Shown one piece after another: positions 1-7,723 of a DNA stretch of 15,605 nucleotides (position 1 is its first letter; every line of letters starts with the position of its first letter). The stretch lies in NCBI GenBank assembly GCA_903898215.1, contig CAIUEQ010000054.1, forward strand, positions 1 through 15,605. The letters run 5' to 3'. Made by a program: the position numbers and the translations under genes. Under the pieces are notes generated by a model. The model saw only the letters and a program-made list of their open reading frames with translations. It did no database searches and was not told the origin of the DNA. This DNA is from an uncultured Bacteroidota bacterium. Lineage in GTDB: Bacteria; Bacteroidota; Bacteroidia; UKL13-3.

Positions 1-1
1 A

Positions 2-2878
2 ATTGCCATGAGAAAAAGACTGCTGCAATTTATCGGTCCGGATGCTTACAAAGTTGGCATTTTTACATTTCATGCATTTTGTAATTTGGTGATACAGGAC
101 AACTTAGATCTTTTCGGATTGAGGAGTTTAGATGCGATTTCTGAACTTGAACAACTGCAATATGTACATGAAATTATTGATTCCTTTCAAAAAGACAATC
201 CTCTGAAACGCTACACTGGTGAGGTTTATTTCGATACCAAACGCCTATTGAATTTATATGAGGTGATGAAAAAAGAAGATTGGAATGCTGATTTCATCAC
301 CCAAAAAACCGATGAATATATTTTAAGCTTACCTGAGCGAGATATTTATATTTATAAAAAAGACAGTAAATACGGCAAAAAGGGAACAGTAAAACAAAAG
401 TTGCTTGACGAAGAAGTTAAAAGAATGGAACAACTAAAAGCAGCTGTTCAATCGTTCGAAACTTATCAGCAAAAATTAAAAAACAATAACCGCTACGATT
501 TTTCTGATATGATATTATGGGTGATCGAAGCTTTTAAAACTAAGCCTGAATTATTAATCCAATATCAGGAACAATTTCAATATTTTTTGGTTGATGAATT
601 TCAGGACACGAGTGGTTCACAAAATGATTTATTGCAATTGATGATTGATTACTGGGATTCGCCAAACGTATTTGCAGTGGGCGATGACGATCAATCCATT
701 TATCGTTTTCAGGGTGCGAATGTTGAAAATATCATTCAATTTAAAACAAAATACTTACAATATCTTGAAACAGTTGTGCTAACTGAGAACTATCGTTCAT
801 CACAAAAAATTCTTGATGCATCTATTCATTTAATTAAGCGAAATGAAAACAGATTTTCTGATGATAAATTTCTAACAGCATCCAATCAAGAAGTTTCAGC
901 ACTTAATCATATTCCTGAAGTTCGTGCATATCAGAATCAGGCACACGAAACTGTTGGCATTGCTTTAGAAATAGAAAATTTAAAACAACAAGGTGTTTCT
1001 TTAAATGAAATTGTGATTATCTATCGCAATCATCAACAAGCATCAGAGTTAATTTCCTATTTTCAGGCAAAGAAAATACCTGTCAATATCAAAAGGAGAA
1101 TTGACATATTGAATGAACCTCTCATCAAAAAAATAATTACCATTTTGCGTTATCTGCAAGCCGAAATTAAACGACCGCATACAGGCGAACATTTTTTATT
1201 TGAGATATTGCATTACGATATTTTTAATATTCCTGCTTTAGAAATTGCAAACCTCAGTGCAGAAATATTTTTCAACAACACCAACGAAAAAAAACTATCG
1301 AACATCACTTGGAGAGAGGCCTTGTCAAAATATAAAAGCAAAAAACAACCAACACTTTTCAGTGCAAATTCTGTTCATGAAAGTATCAATGTTTTCAGTA
1401 AGAATTTTGAAGAATTGATAAAAGATGCTGTGAATTTGCCCTTACCTGAATTACTCGAAAAAATTTTATCGCGCTGCGGTATTCTGGTAAGTGCATTAAC
1501 TTCATCAGACAAAATGTTCAATCTCGAAATCCTGAATACTTTATTTGATTTTGTTAAAAATGAATGTTCGAAAAATCATAAAACTTCCATTAGTTCCATC
1601 CTCGAAATTATCACCTTGATGGAGGAAAATTTTGTTGCTCTTTCGGCTCAAAAAATCAGTTATTCGGAAAATGGAGTAAACTTCGTTACAGCACATTCAT
1701 CTAAGGGGTTGGAGTTTGAATATGTGTATATTATTGGATGTTTAAAAAACAAATGGGACTCAGTAAGCAAAAACCAAAACTTTAATTTCCCTGATAATTT
1801 ATTTGAACTTAAAGGTGACGATATTGAAGAATCTCGGAGACTTTTTTATGTTGCCATGACACGTGCAAAAAAGAATCTGGTTATCACTTATCCCGCATTT
1901 GATAATAACGGCAAAGAACTCGAAAAAAGTAGATTTGTTGCCGAACTCGAGGATTCTGGAAATGTAATTACTCATCCAATTCATCTTGATGATAATGCTT
2001 TGGTAGATTTTAATTTTAGTGTGTTAAAATCCCGTGAAAGAACTATTCCTGTTGAACTGATCGATACCTACCACATCGATTCGATTCTCGAAAATTATAC
2101 GCTAAGCGTTACTCATTTAAATAATTATTTAAAATGTCCGATTACATTTTATTTCAATAATCTGATAAGAGTTCCTGCACCAAAAAGTGCAAGCATGACA
2201 TTTGGTTCGGCAGTACATTTTGCTCTCGAAAAACTTTTCAAAAACATGAATGCTCATCCTGAAAAACTCTTTGGACAAAAAGAAGATTTACTTAAAGATT
2301 TTAAATGGTATATGCATCGAAATGAAGAATGTTTTACAGACGCTGATTTTAAAAGAAGAATGGAATATGGGGAGCAAATACTTCCAGCATACTACAGTGA
2401 ATATATTAATGAGTGGAATAAAGTTACCAGTGTTGAACGCAGCTACAGAAACGTTGTAGTTGAAGGCGTACCTATAAACGGAAAGATTGACAAGTTAGAA
2501 TTTGAAGGAAATTTGGTGAATGTGGTAGATTATAAAACCGGCAAATTTAAAAATGCCGAGAAAAAATTTAATCGTCCCGATGTTGAAAAATATCAGCAAG
2601 CGATTACCGAAAATAAAGAACCGAAATTTGAAGATGGATTTGGAGGAGATTATTGGCGACAAGCTGTATTTTACAAAATCCTGATCGATAACGACAAAAA
2701 CAAAAGCTGGGAAATGAAATCAACTGAATTTGATTTTATCGAACCTGATAAAGAGAGCAAAAAATTTATTAAACAAAAGGTAAATATTACCAGCGAAGAT
2801 GTTGAAGTAGTAAAAAGCCAGATCAAATCTACCTATCATTTAATTATTAATATAGAATTTAAAAAAGGCTGCAGATAG
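2..2878 (+). CDS. UvrD/PcrA-type ATP-dependent helicase fused to a RecB-like PD-(D/E)XK nuclease (5' partial)
   Basis: Superfamily 1A DNA helicase with a C-terminal nuclease, probably acting in double-strand end processing or repair. The frame is open to the window edge: Ile-Ala precede the Met at 8, matching the middle of the '...AAxxMRxR' block after motif I. That Met is therefore not the start, and Walker A lies upstream of the window. Numbering from that Met: TFHAFC 20-25; motif II VDEFQD 195-200; motif III GDDDQSIYRFQGA 225-237; motif IV TENYRSS 259-265; motif V VTAHSSKGLEF 560-570; motif VI RRLFYVAMTRAKK 610-622. The nuclease follows: LKCP with Cys710, GKID with Asp828, DYK 841-843 and QxxxY 885-889, so the PD-(D/E)XK core is intact. 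The reading frame ends at TAG 2876-2878 just after 'FKKGCR', and recognisable coding continues in the same frame to 2968 (next entry). Family assignment is secure; the exact system (AddA/AdnA-like or solitary) is not. Confidence 0.93.
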   Translation: MAMRKRLLQFIGPDAYKVGIFTFHAFCNLVIQDNLDLFGLRSLDAISELEQLQYVHEIIDSFQKDNPLKRYTGEVYFDTKRLLNLYEVMKKEDWNADFITQKTDEYILSLPERDIYIYKKDSKYGKKGTVKQKLLDEEVKRMEQLKAAVQSFETYQQKLKNNNRYDFSDMILWVIEAFKTKPELLIQYQEQFQYFLVDEFQDTSGSQNDLLQLMIDYWDSPNVFAVGDDDQSIYRFQGANVENIIQFKTKYLQYLETVVLTENYRSSQKILDASIHLIKRNENRFSDDKFLTASNQEVSALNHIPEVRAYQNQAHETVGIALEIENLKQQGVSLNEIVIIYRNHQQASELISYFQAKKIPVNIKRRIDILNEPLIKKIITILRYLQAEIKRPHTGEHFLFEILHYDIFNIPALEIANLSAEIFFNNTNEKKLSNITWREALSKYKSKKQPTLFSANSVHESINVFSKNFEELIKDAVNLPLPELLEKILSRCGILVSALTSSDKMFNLEILNTLFDFVKNECSKNHKTSISSILEIITLMEENFVALSAQKISYSENGVNFVTAHSSKGLEFEYVYIIGCLKNKWDSVSKNQNFNFPDNLFELKGDDIEESRRLFYVAMTRAKKNLVITYPAFDNNGKELEKSRFVAELEDSGNVITHPIHLDDNALVDFNFSVLKSRERTIPVELIDTYHIDSILENYTLSVTHLNNYLKCPITFYFNNLIRVPAPKSASMTFGSAVHFALEKLFKNMNAHPEKLFGQKEDLLKDFKWYMHRNEECFTDADFKRRMEYGEQILPAYYSEYINEWNKVTSVERSYRNVVVEGVPINGKIDKLEFEGNLVNVVDYKTGKFKNAEKKFNRPDVEKYQQAITENKEPKFEDGFGGDYWRQAVFYKILIDNDKNKSWEMKSTEFDFIEPDKESKKFIKQKVNITSEDVEVVKSQIKSTYHLIINIEFKKGCR

Positions 2879-2968
2879 GCTGATTGTGTTTGGTGTAACT
2901 TTGTAGAAGTTTTTTATTCGGGCAATAAAATATCAGAGATAAATGTTCCAAAATCTGATGAAGAATAG
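2879..2968 (+). other. In-frame continuation of the helicase-nuclease beyond an amber stop
   Basis: After TAG 2876-2878 the same frame stays open for 29 codons to a second TAG at 2966-2968. The first codons read ADCVWCNF, so the junction is GCR*ADCVWCNF. From memory of related Bacteroidota helicase-nucleases, the C-terminus often ends in a 'GCGK-xDCxWCNF' motif. Its three cysteines, with a Cys near the start of the nuclease domain (here Cys710), resemble the four-cysteine iron-sulfur staple of AddB/Cas4-type nucleases. Here the stop separates the first cysteine of this trio from the other two. The likely explanations are a recent nonsense mutation, a base-call error, or stop readthrough. TAG is used as an ordinary stop by other genes in the window, at 5761-5763 and 15437-15439. 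Confidence 0.65.
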
Positions 2969-3027
2969 TTGGAAATAATTTTCAAAAAACTTTAAATTTT
3001 TGAAACACAAAAAGCTGTTGAAAAAAC

Positions 3028-3399
3028 TCAGGCCAAGAATTCATTAAAATCCTGCACAAGTTCAACAAATAATTCAACAAATCTTTTAAACTCATTTTTT
3101 AGAAGTGCATGATCGTTTGTTACCCTAAGCTGAAGGTAATCCAAACTCAAACGAGTCATTCTTTCAATGTCGTTTTCATGAGCTTTAATATTGTGCCTGA
3201 TAATATCTGTTACCTCTTTTTGCCTGATAAAACGATTTTGAAATTGTTCAACACGAGCTAACATTTTGTTTGAAAGAGTAGGTGTTAATGCAGTTAATCT
3301 ATTTTGCATTTCTTTCAATTCTTGTTTGGAATGATCGATATAATTTAACCAAGAAATATGTTCTGTTAAAATATCATTTTGTGCATTTTGTGTTTCCAT
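3028..3399 (-). CDS. Small coiled-coil hypothetical protein
   Basis: A 123-residue protein of unknown function. It starts at the ATG at 3399 (METQNAQNDI...), preceded by an A/T-rich leader. The open frame extends upstream only to a TTG at 3423, which I consider less likely. The sequence is almost entirely helix-forming: charged, rich in Glu, Gln, Lys, Leu and Asn, with heptad-like Leu/Ile/Phe spacing and essentially no Gly or Pro beyond one 'LTPTL'. There is no signal peptide, membrane segment, cysteine or catalytic motif. It looks like a soluble helical hairpin or bundle. It stands alone on the minus strand between the helicase and fumC, both on the plus strand, so context does not suggest a role. 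I do not recognise the family. A degenerate -7-like element reading TTACTTTG on the minus strand lies at 3438-3445. Confidence 0.75.
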   Translation of the reverse strand: METQNAQNDILTEHISWLNYIDHSKQELKEMQNRLTALTPTLSNKMLARVEQFQNRFIRQKEVTDIIRHNIKAHENDIERMTRLSLDYLQLRVTNDHALLKNEFKRFVELFVELVQDFNEFLA

Positions 3400-3627
3400 T
3401 TTATTAATAGATTTTAAATACAATTATTTTTATATTTCAAAGTAAAAACAGTTTTAAAAATACTAAAAAAATTGACTTTTAAAACAGGAAAATAATAAAT
3501 TTATGTTCATGCAACCTTAAATGGTCTTACGAATTAACTTATTTACTAAACGAAAAAACACTTAAGCATTGTTTTTCAGTACTTTATATTAAATGAGTAG
3601 AATCATATTTTAAATTCTATTTTGATG

Positions 3628-3635
3628 TAGTTTTG
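3628..3635 (+). promoter_or_regulatory. Putative fumC promoter -7 element (TAnnTTTG)
   Basis: TAGTTTTG matches the Bacteroidota -7 consensus TAnnTTTG exactly and lies 20 bases upstream of the fumC ATG, giving an expected leader of about 15 nt. No clear TTG -33 element is seen about 19 bases further upstream, so the assignment rests on the -7 box and its position. The rest of the 232-bp divergent region (3424-3655) is A/T-rich with no gene. Confidence 0.5.
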
Positions 3636-3655
3636 CTCTCATAAATTTAAAAAAA

Positions 3656-5050
3656 ATGGATTTCAGAATTGAACATGATACCATGGGCGAGGTAAAAGTG
3701 CCTGCCGACAAATATTGGGGAGCACAAACAGAACGTTCGCGCAATAATTTTAAAATTGGTCCTGAGGCCAGTATGCCCAAAGAAATCATTCATGCTTTTG
3801 CCTATCTAAAGAAAGCTGCAGCACATGCAAATTGTGACTTAAAAGTTCTTGATGCAGAAAAACGAGACCTGATCAGTAAAGTTTGTGATGAAATTTTGAC
3901 CGGAAAATTAGATGGAGAATTTCCTTTAGTGATATGGCAAACCGGTTCAGGAACTCAGAGTAACATGAACGCGAATGAAGTTATTGCAAATCGTGCGCAT
4001 GTATTAAACGGAGGTAATCTGAGTGACGATAAAAAAGTACTTCACCCCAATGATGATGTAAATAAATCACAATCATCAAACGATACTTATCCAACAGCAA
4101 TGCATATTGCTTCGTATAAATCTGTTATCGAAATAACCATTCCCGGAATGGAAAAACTAAGAGACACTTTAAACAAAAAAACTGCTGATTTCAGTAACGT
4201 GGTTAAAGTTGGTCGCACACATTTTATGGATGCAACACCTTTAACTTTAGGTCAAGAATTTTCGGGTTATGCTCAACAAATCACAAATTCGATTCGCGCA
4301 TTAAAAGGTGCTTTGGAAATGGTGAAAGAATTGGCGCTAGGTGGAACGGCAGTAGGAACAGGACTTAATGCACCGAAAGGGTATGATGTTTTAGTTGCTA
4401 AAAAAATTGCTGATTTTACAGGATTACCTTTTATCACTGCCCCAAATAAATTTGAAGCACTTGCAGCTCATGATGCGATGGTTGAATTGAGTGGAGCTTT
4501 AAAACGTTCGGCAGTGGCATTGATGAAAATTGCAAATGATATCAGAATGTTGTCATCAGGACCACGAAGTGGAATCGGTGAAATTGTGATTCCCGATAAC
4601 GAACCCGGTTCATCAATCATGCCTGGAAAAGTAAACCCAACACAACCTGAAGCATTAACAATGGTTTGTGCGCAGGTTATTGGAAATGATGTTGCCGTTT
4701 CAATCGGAGGATTAAACGGACATTTTGAACTGAATGTTTTCAAACCATTGATCGCAACAAATGTTTTGCAAAGTGCACGTTTAATTGGAGATGCATGCGT
4801 TTCATTTAATGATAATTGTGCTATTGGAATTGAACCAAATTTAAAGGCAATCAAAAACCATTTAGAAAATTCACTTATGTTGGTAACAGCTTTAAATACT
4901 CATATTGGTTATGAGAGCTCTGCTAAAATTGCCAAGAAAGCACATAAAGAAGATAAAACACTTCGCGAAGCTGCTATAGAATTAGGCTTGGTAACTAATG
5001 AGCAATTTGATGAATGGGTTAAACCAGAAAAAATGGTTGGAAATTTATAA
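3656..5050 (+). CDS. fumC: Class II fumarate hydratase
   Basis: Cytosolic, iron-independent fumarase that interconverts fumarate and (S)-malate in the TCA cycle. It has 464 residues, about the usual length of FumC (E. coli 467). Conserved blocks are in order: GSGTQSNMNANE at 97-108; HPNDDVNKSQSSNDTYP at 130-146; GRTHFMDATPLTLGQE at 186-201, with the active-site His at 189; LGGTAVGTGLN at 228-238; and the fumarase/aspartase signature GSSIMPGKVNP at 318-328 carrying the catalytic Ser. The GSGTQSN and KSQSSND blocks favour fumarase over aspartase or argininosuccinate lyase. The ATG at 3656 follows an A-rich leader. It appears monocistronic: the promoter-like element is at 3628 and a hairpin lies 22 bp after the stop. 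Confidence 0.97.
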   Translation: MDFRIEHDTMGEVKVPADKYWGAQTERSRNNFKIGPEASMPKEIIHAFAYLKKAAAHANCDLKVLDAEKRDLISKVCDEILTGKLDGEFPLVIWQTGSGTQSNMNANEVIANRAHVLNGGNLSDDKKVLHPNDDVNKSQSSNDTYPTAMHIASYKSVIEITIPGMEKLRDTLNKKTADFSNVVKVGRTHFMDATPLTLGQEFSGYAQQITNSIRALKGALEMVKELALGGTAVGTGLNAPKGYDVLVAKKIADFTGLPFITAPNKFEALAAHDAMVELSGALKRSAVALMKIANDIRMLSSGPRSGIGEIVIPDNEPGSSIMPGKVNPTQPEALTMVCAQVIGNDVAVSIGGLNGHFELNVFKPLIATNVLQSARLIGDACVSFNDNCAIGIEPNLKAIKNHLENSLMLVTALNTHIGYESSAKIAKKAHKEDKTLREAAIELGLVTNEQFDEWVKPEKMVGNL

Positions 5051-5072
5051 ATCAAATTTTAAAATTATACTT

Positions 5073-5121
5073 GTAGAGACGTTGCATGCTTCATATAGAG
5101 AGTTGCATGCACCGTCTCTAC
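5073..5121. repeat. Hairpin-forming inverted repeat (17-bp arms), possible terminator after fumC
   Basis: The left arm GTAGAGACGTTGCATGC (5073-5089) and right arm GCATGCACCGTCTCTAC (5105-5121) are complementary at 16 of 17 positions around a 15-nt loop. A short T run follows on the plus strand (5123-5127). The arms are much more GC-rich than the flanks. The position suits intrinsic termination of fumC, although the palindrome also looks like a dispersed REP/MITE-like repeat; the GTAGAGACG / CGTCTCTAC core is familiar from many bacterial intergenic repeats. It ends 9 bp before the lysE-like start. Confidence 0.75.
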
Positions 5122-5130
5122 GTTTTTAAT

Positions 5131-5763
5131 ATGGAAATAATAGAACCTATTTGGAAAGGATTAATTACAGGATTGTTATTTACCTTAACATTCGGAACAG
5201 TTTTCTTTTCGCTTATTCAAACAAGTATCAGGCGTGGACATCGTAAAAGCATTTTCATTGCTATTGGTGTAGTGATAAGTGATGCATTTTATATTAGCAT
5301 AGCAGTTTTAGGTAGTTCATTTATTGTTGATGAGATTCATCATTACGACAATCTTATCCGTGGAATAGGATTTTTATTTCTGGCATTTTTAGGAATTCGG
5401 TCAATCGTCAAACATGAAAAAATGAATAGCGAAGAAAATCCTGAACAAGAAAAAAGCGATGTTCTTTATGTCATGAAGGGAATCATGTTAAACAGTATTA
5501 ACCCAATGACATTAATTGCTTGGTTGGGTGTTACCGCTTATGTTGAAACTGCCAATCAATTTAATATGGACCAGGTGCTTTTGTTTTTTGCAGTGGTTCT
5601 GGGAATGATGTTTACAAGCATGTTCGGCATTATTTATTTTGCCGGAAAACTGAGAAATATCCTTTCAGAGAAAAATCTCCATAGGTTAAATATCTTCTCG
5701 GGAATCATCTTTCTAGTATTTTCGATAGTGATTATTTTCCCTTTACTGATGAAATTATTTTAG
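5131..5763 (+). CDS. LysE/RhtB-family transporter
   Basis: Inner-membrane exporter of the LysE family, usually exporting amino acids or related metabolites; the substrate cannot be told from sequence. It has 210 residues, typical of the family, and about six hydrophobic segments: near the N-terminus (GLITGLLFTLTFGTVFF), around IAIGVVISDAFYISIAV, GIGFLFLAFLGI, and three in the C-terminal half. The Arg/Lys-rich stretch RRGHRKS after the first segment and the NSINPMTLIAWLG block with its Asn-Pro match the family. A charged cytoplasmic linker lies between the halves (KHEKMNSEENPEQEK). I chose the ATG at 5131. An upstream in-frame ATG at 5086 lies within the hairpin repeat and would add a hydrophilic tail read from repeat DNA. 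It ends in TAG. Confidence 0.87.
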   Translation: MEIIEPIWKGLITGLLFTLTFGTVFFSLIQTSIRRGHRKSIFIAIGVVISDAFYISIAVLGSSFIVDEIHHYDNLIRGIGFLFLAFLGIRSIVKHEKMNSEENPEQEKSDVLYVMKGIMLNSINPMTLIAWLGVTAYVETANQFNMDQVLLFFAVVLGMMFTSMFGIIYFAGKLRNILSEKNLHRLNIFSGIIFLVFSIVIIFPLLMKLF

Positions 5764-5852
5764 CCCCCTCCGAATTTTCGGTACCTTAAAAACGAATCGA
5801 TATCAATCTTTTTATGCTGATAATTCTCATCAATATAAAAGTTTATAATTGT

Positions 5853-5860
5853 TAGATTTG
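5853..5860 (+). promoter_or_regulatory. Putative -7 element of the ABC exporter operon
   Basis: TAGATTTG is an exact TAnnTTTG match 18 bp before the ATG of the adaptor gene, in the 115-bp gap after the LysE gene. No good -33 TTG is seen at 19 bp spacing. It would give a leader of roughly 13 nt and probably drives the whole five-gene operon, since no later gap holds a comparable element. Confidence 0.5.
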
Positions 5861-5878
5861 ACTTTCAAATTTTAAATT

Positions 5879-6802
5879 ATGAAATTCTTGTTCATTTCCA
5901 TTTTCTCCTATTTGCTTATTGTTTCTTGTAATGGCACTCAAAAAGATTTTGATGCATCCGGAACATTTGAATCAGTTGAAACAATCATATCAACTGAATC
6001 TGCAGGAACCATCATGCAGTTCAATATTGAAGAAGGACAAACACTCAATCCAAAACAGTATATCGGCTATATAGACACCACTCAATTATTTTTAAAGAAA
6101 AAACAAATTGAAGCTCAAATCGATGTGATAGATGGCCAGAAACCAAATATCCCAATACAAATAGCTGCATTACAAGAACAATTAAAAGAAGCAGAAGTAA
6201 ATTACATCCGTGCTAAAAATTTAGTTAAAGGTGATGCCGCTCCGCAAAAACTTTTAGATGATGCAAGCGTAAAAGTTGAAGTGTTGAAGAAACAAATTGA
6301 AGCACAAAAATCGGCACTTGACATTACCTCTGAAACCTTCAACCGAAATGTTCCACCACTTCAACGACAAATAGCACAGATTAATGATCAACTTTTAAAA
6401 TGTCGAATTATTAATCCAATTCATGGAACAGTGCTTACAAAATATGCCCAAGCATTTGAAATAGCCATGCCCGGAAAAGTGTTATATAAAATAGCAGAAT
6501 TAGATACACTAACTTTAAGAGTTTACATCACAGGTTCTCAACTTTCATCAATTAAACTAGGGCAAAAAGTAACAGTAAGAACTGATAACGGAGCAACAAA
6601 ATTATCAGATAATCCAAAAGAAAAAAAAGATGGGTATCGTGAATATCCTGGAAACATTTATTGGATTTCAAACAAATCAGAATTTACTCCTAAAACAGTA
6701 CAAACAAAAGAGGAACGTGTTGACCTGGTATATGCCATAAAAGTACGAGTGGCAAATGATGGTTTCTTGAAAATTGGAATGTACGGAGAAATAATATTCT
6801 GA
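5879..6802 (+). CDS. HlyD/YbhG-like lipoprotein membrane fusion (adaptor) protein
   Basis: Periplasmic adaptor linking an inner-membrane ABC pump to an outer-membrane channel. It has 307 residues. The N-terminus is a lipoprotein signal peptide (MKFLFISIFSYLLIV) with lipobox IVSC and Cys17 as the predicted lipidation site, so it is anchored by lipid rather than a transmembrane helix. Next come the first half-lipoyl segment (SGTFESVETIISTESAGTI), a coiled-coil hairpin at about residues 65-160 rich in Gln/Glu/Lys with the turn-region motif AAPQKLLDDA, the second half-lipoyl segment (INPIHGTVL), a beta-barrel region (LRVYITGSQLSSIKLGQ) and a C-terminal strand (LKIGMYGEIIF). It is the first gene of the operon, followed after TGATAA by the first ATPase. 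The order matches ybhG in ybhGFSR. No TolC gene is adjacent. Confidence 0.88.
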   Translation: MKFLFISIFSYLLIVSCNGTQKDFDASGTFESVETIISTESAGTIMQFNIEEGQTLNPKQYIGYIDTTQLFLKKKQIEAQIDVIDGQKPNIPIQIAALQEQLKEAEVNYIRAKNLVKGDAAPQKLLDDASVKVEVLKKQIEAQKSALDITSETFNRNVPPLQRQIAQINDQLLKCRIINPIHGTVLTKYAQAFEIAMPGKVLYKIAELDTLTLRVYITGSQLSSIKLGQKVTVRTDNGATKLSDNPKEKKDGYREYPGNIYWISNKSEFTPKTVQTKEERVDLVYAIKVRVANDGFLKIGMYGEIIF

Positions 6803-6805
6803 TAA

Positions 6806-7723
6806 ATGCCAGACATTACGCTCGACCATATTTCAAAAACGTATAATAAAAATACGCTTCTTGCTCTTGATGATATTTCCTTTGAAGTAAATAAAGGAGA
6901 ATTGTTTGGATTGATTGGTCCGGATGGTGCCGGCAAAACAAGTTTATTTCGTATACTCACAACTTTGCTTTTACCTGATAAAGGGTTTGCAACAGTGAAT
7001 GGATTTGATGTAGTGAAAAACTATAAATCTATTCGCGGGATTATCGGATATATGCCTGGAAAATTTTCGCTTTACCAAGACCTTACCGTAGAAGAAAATT
7101 TAAAATTTTTTGCAACTGTTTTCAAAACAACCGTAGAAAAAAATTACGATCTCATTCGCGACATTTATTTACAAATTGAACCTTTTAAAAAACGCAGGGC
7201 CGGACAATTATCCGGAGGAATGAAACAAAAACTTGCATTATGCTGTGCTTTGATTCATAAACCTGAAGTACTTTTTTTGGATGAGCCAACAACAGGAGTT
7301 GATGCAGTATCACGCAGGGAATTTTGGGAAATGCTAAAAAGTTTACAGAAAGAAAATATTACGATTCTTGTTTCTACAGCATACATGGATGAAGCAACTT
7401 TATGCGATAGAATCGGACTAATACAATCCGGAAAAATGCTGTCTGTTGATACACCTGAAAATGTTTTGAAAGCATATCCTGAAAATTTATTTGCCATTAA
7501 ATCAAAAAATGTACACAAACTTTTAACTGACCTGAGAAACTTTGAAAACACGCTTCAATGTTATGCCTCTGGTGAGTATTTACATTTGTCGTTTAAAACA
7601 GAAAACGGAAATTCACAAAATGAAGTGGTCGTTTTTTTAAAAGAAAAAGGACATGATGAAATTGAAATGAAAATGTGTAAACCATCAATTGAAGATTGCT
7701 TTATAAGATTACTCGCATCATGA
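6806..7723 (+). CDS. ABC transporter ATPase, first subunit (YbhF N-half-like, Q-loop and H-loop degenerate)
   Basis: ATP-binding subunit of an ABC-2 type exporter, 305 residues. Walker A GPDGAGKTS 38-46; signature LSGGMKQ 135-141; Walker B VLFLDE 155-160. Two catalytic positions are non-consensus: the Q-loop reads GYMPGKF, with Gly85 where the partner ATPase has Gln85, and the H-loop reads STAYMDEA, with Ala192 in place of the switch His. The same ST-A/P-YM-EA style occurs, as I recall, in the first ATPase domain of E. coli YbhF/RbbA. A tail of about 90 residues follows the core. The gene starts 3 bp after the adaptor's TGA and ends in an ATGA overlap with the second ATPase. It corresponds to the N-terminal half of the fused YbhF. 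Confidence 0.92.
   Translation: MPDITLDHISKTYNKNTLLALDDISFEVNKGELFGLIGPDGAGKTSLFRILTTLLLPDKGFATVNGFDVVKNYKSIRGIIGYMPGKFSLYQDLTVEENLKFFATVFKTTVEKNYDLIRDIYLQIEPFKKRRAGQLSGGMKQKLALCCALIHKPEVLFLDEPTTGVDAVSRREFWEMLKSLQKENITILVSTAYMDEATLCDRIGLIQSGKMLSVDTPENVLKAYPENLFAIKSKNVHKLLTDLRNFENTLQCYASGEYLHLSFKTENGNSQNEVVVFLKEKGHDEIEMKMCKPSIEDCFIRLLAS

Noticed and set aside
2876..2878. Genome-wide recoding of TAG as a sense codon
   Set aside because: The LysE gene (5761-5763) and the polyprenyl synthase gene (15437-15439) both end naturally at TAG, and the helicase tail itself ends at TAG 2966-2968.
2896..2903. TAACTTTG, a perfect TAnnTTTG promoter-like match
   Set aside because: It lies in the in-frame tail of the helicase-nuclease, has no TTG at 19 bp spacing, and no plus-strand gene follows before fumC at 3656.
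4468..4854. Long antisense open frame within fumC
   Set aside because: It is a shadow of a strongly conserved enzyme gene and its product has no recognisable features.
5086..5130. N-terminal extension of the LysE-family gene to an upstream ATG
   Set aside because: These 15 codons are read from the palindromic repeat and add a hydrophilic tail not expected in the family; the ATG at 5131 gives a normal start.
5764..5790. CCGA-ATTT-TCGG as a terminator of the LysE gene
   Set aside because: The stem is only 4 bp and no T run follows.
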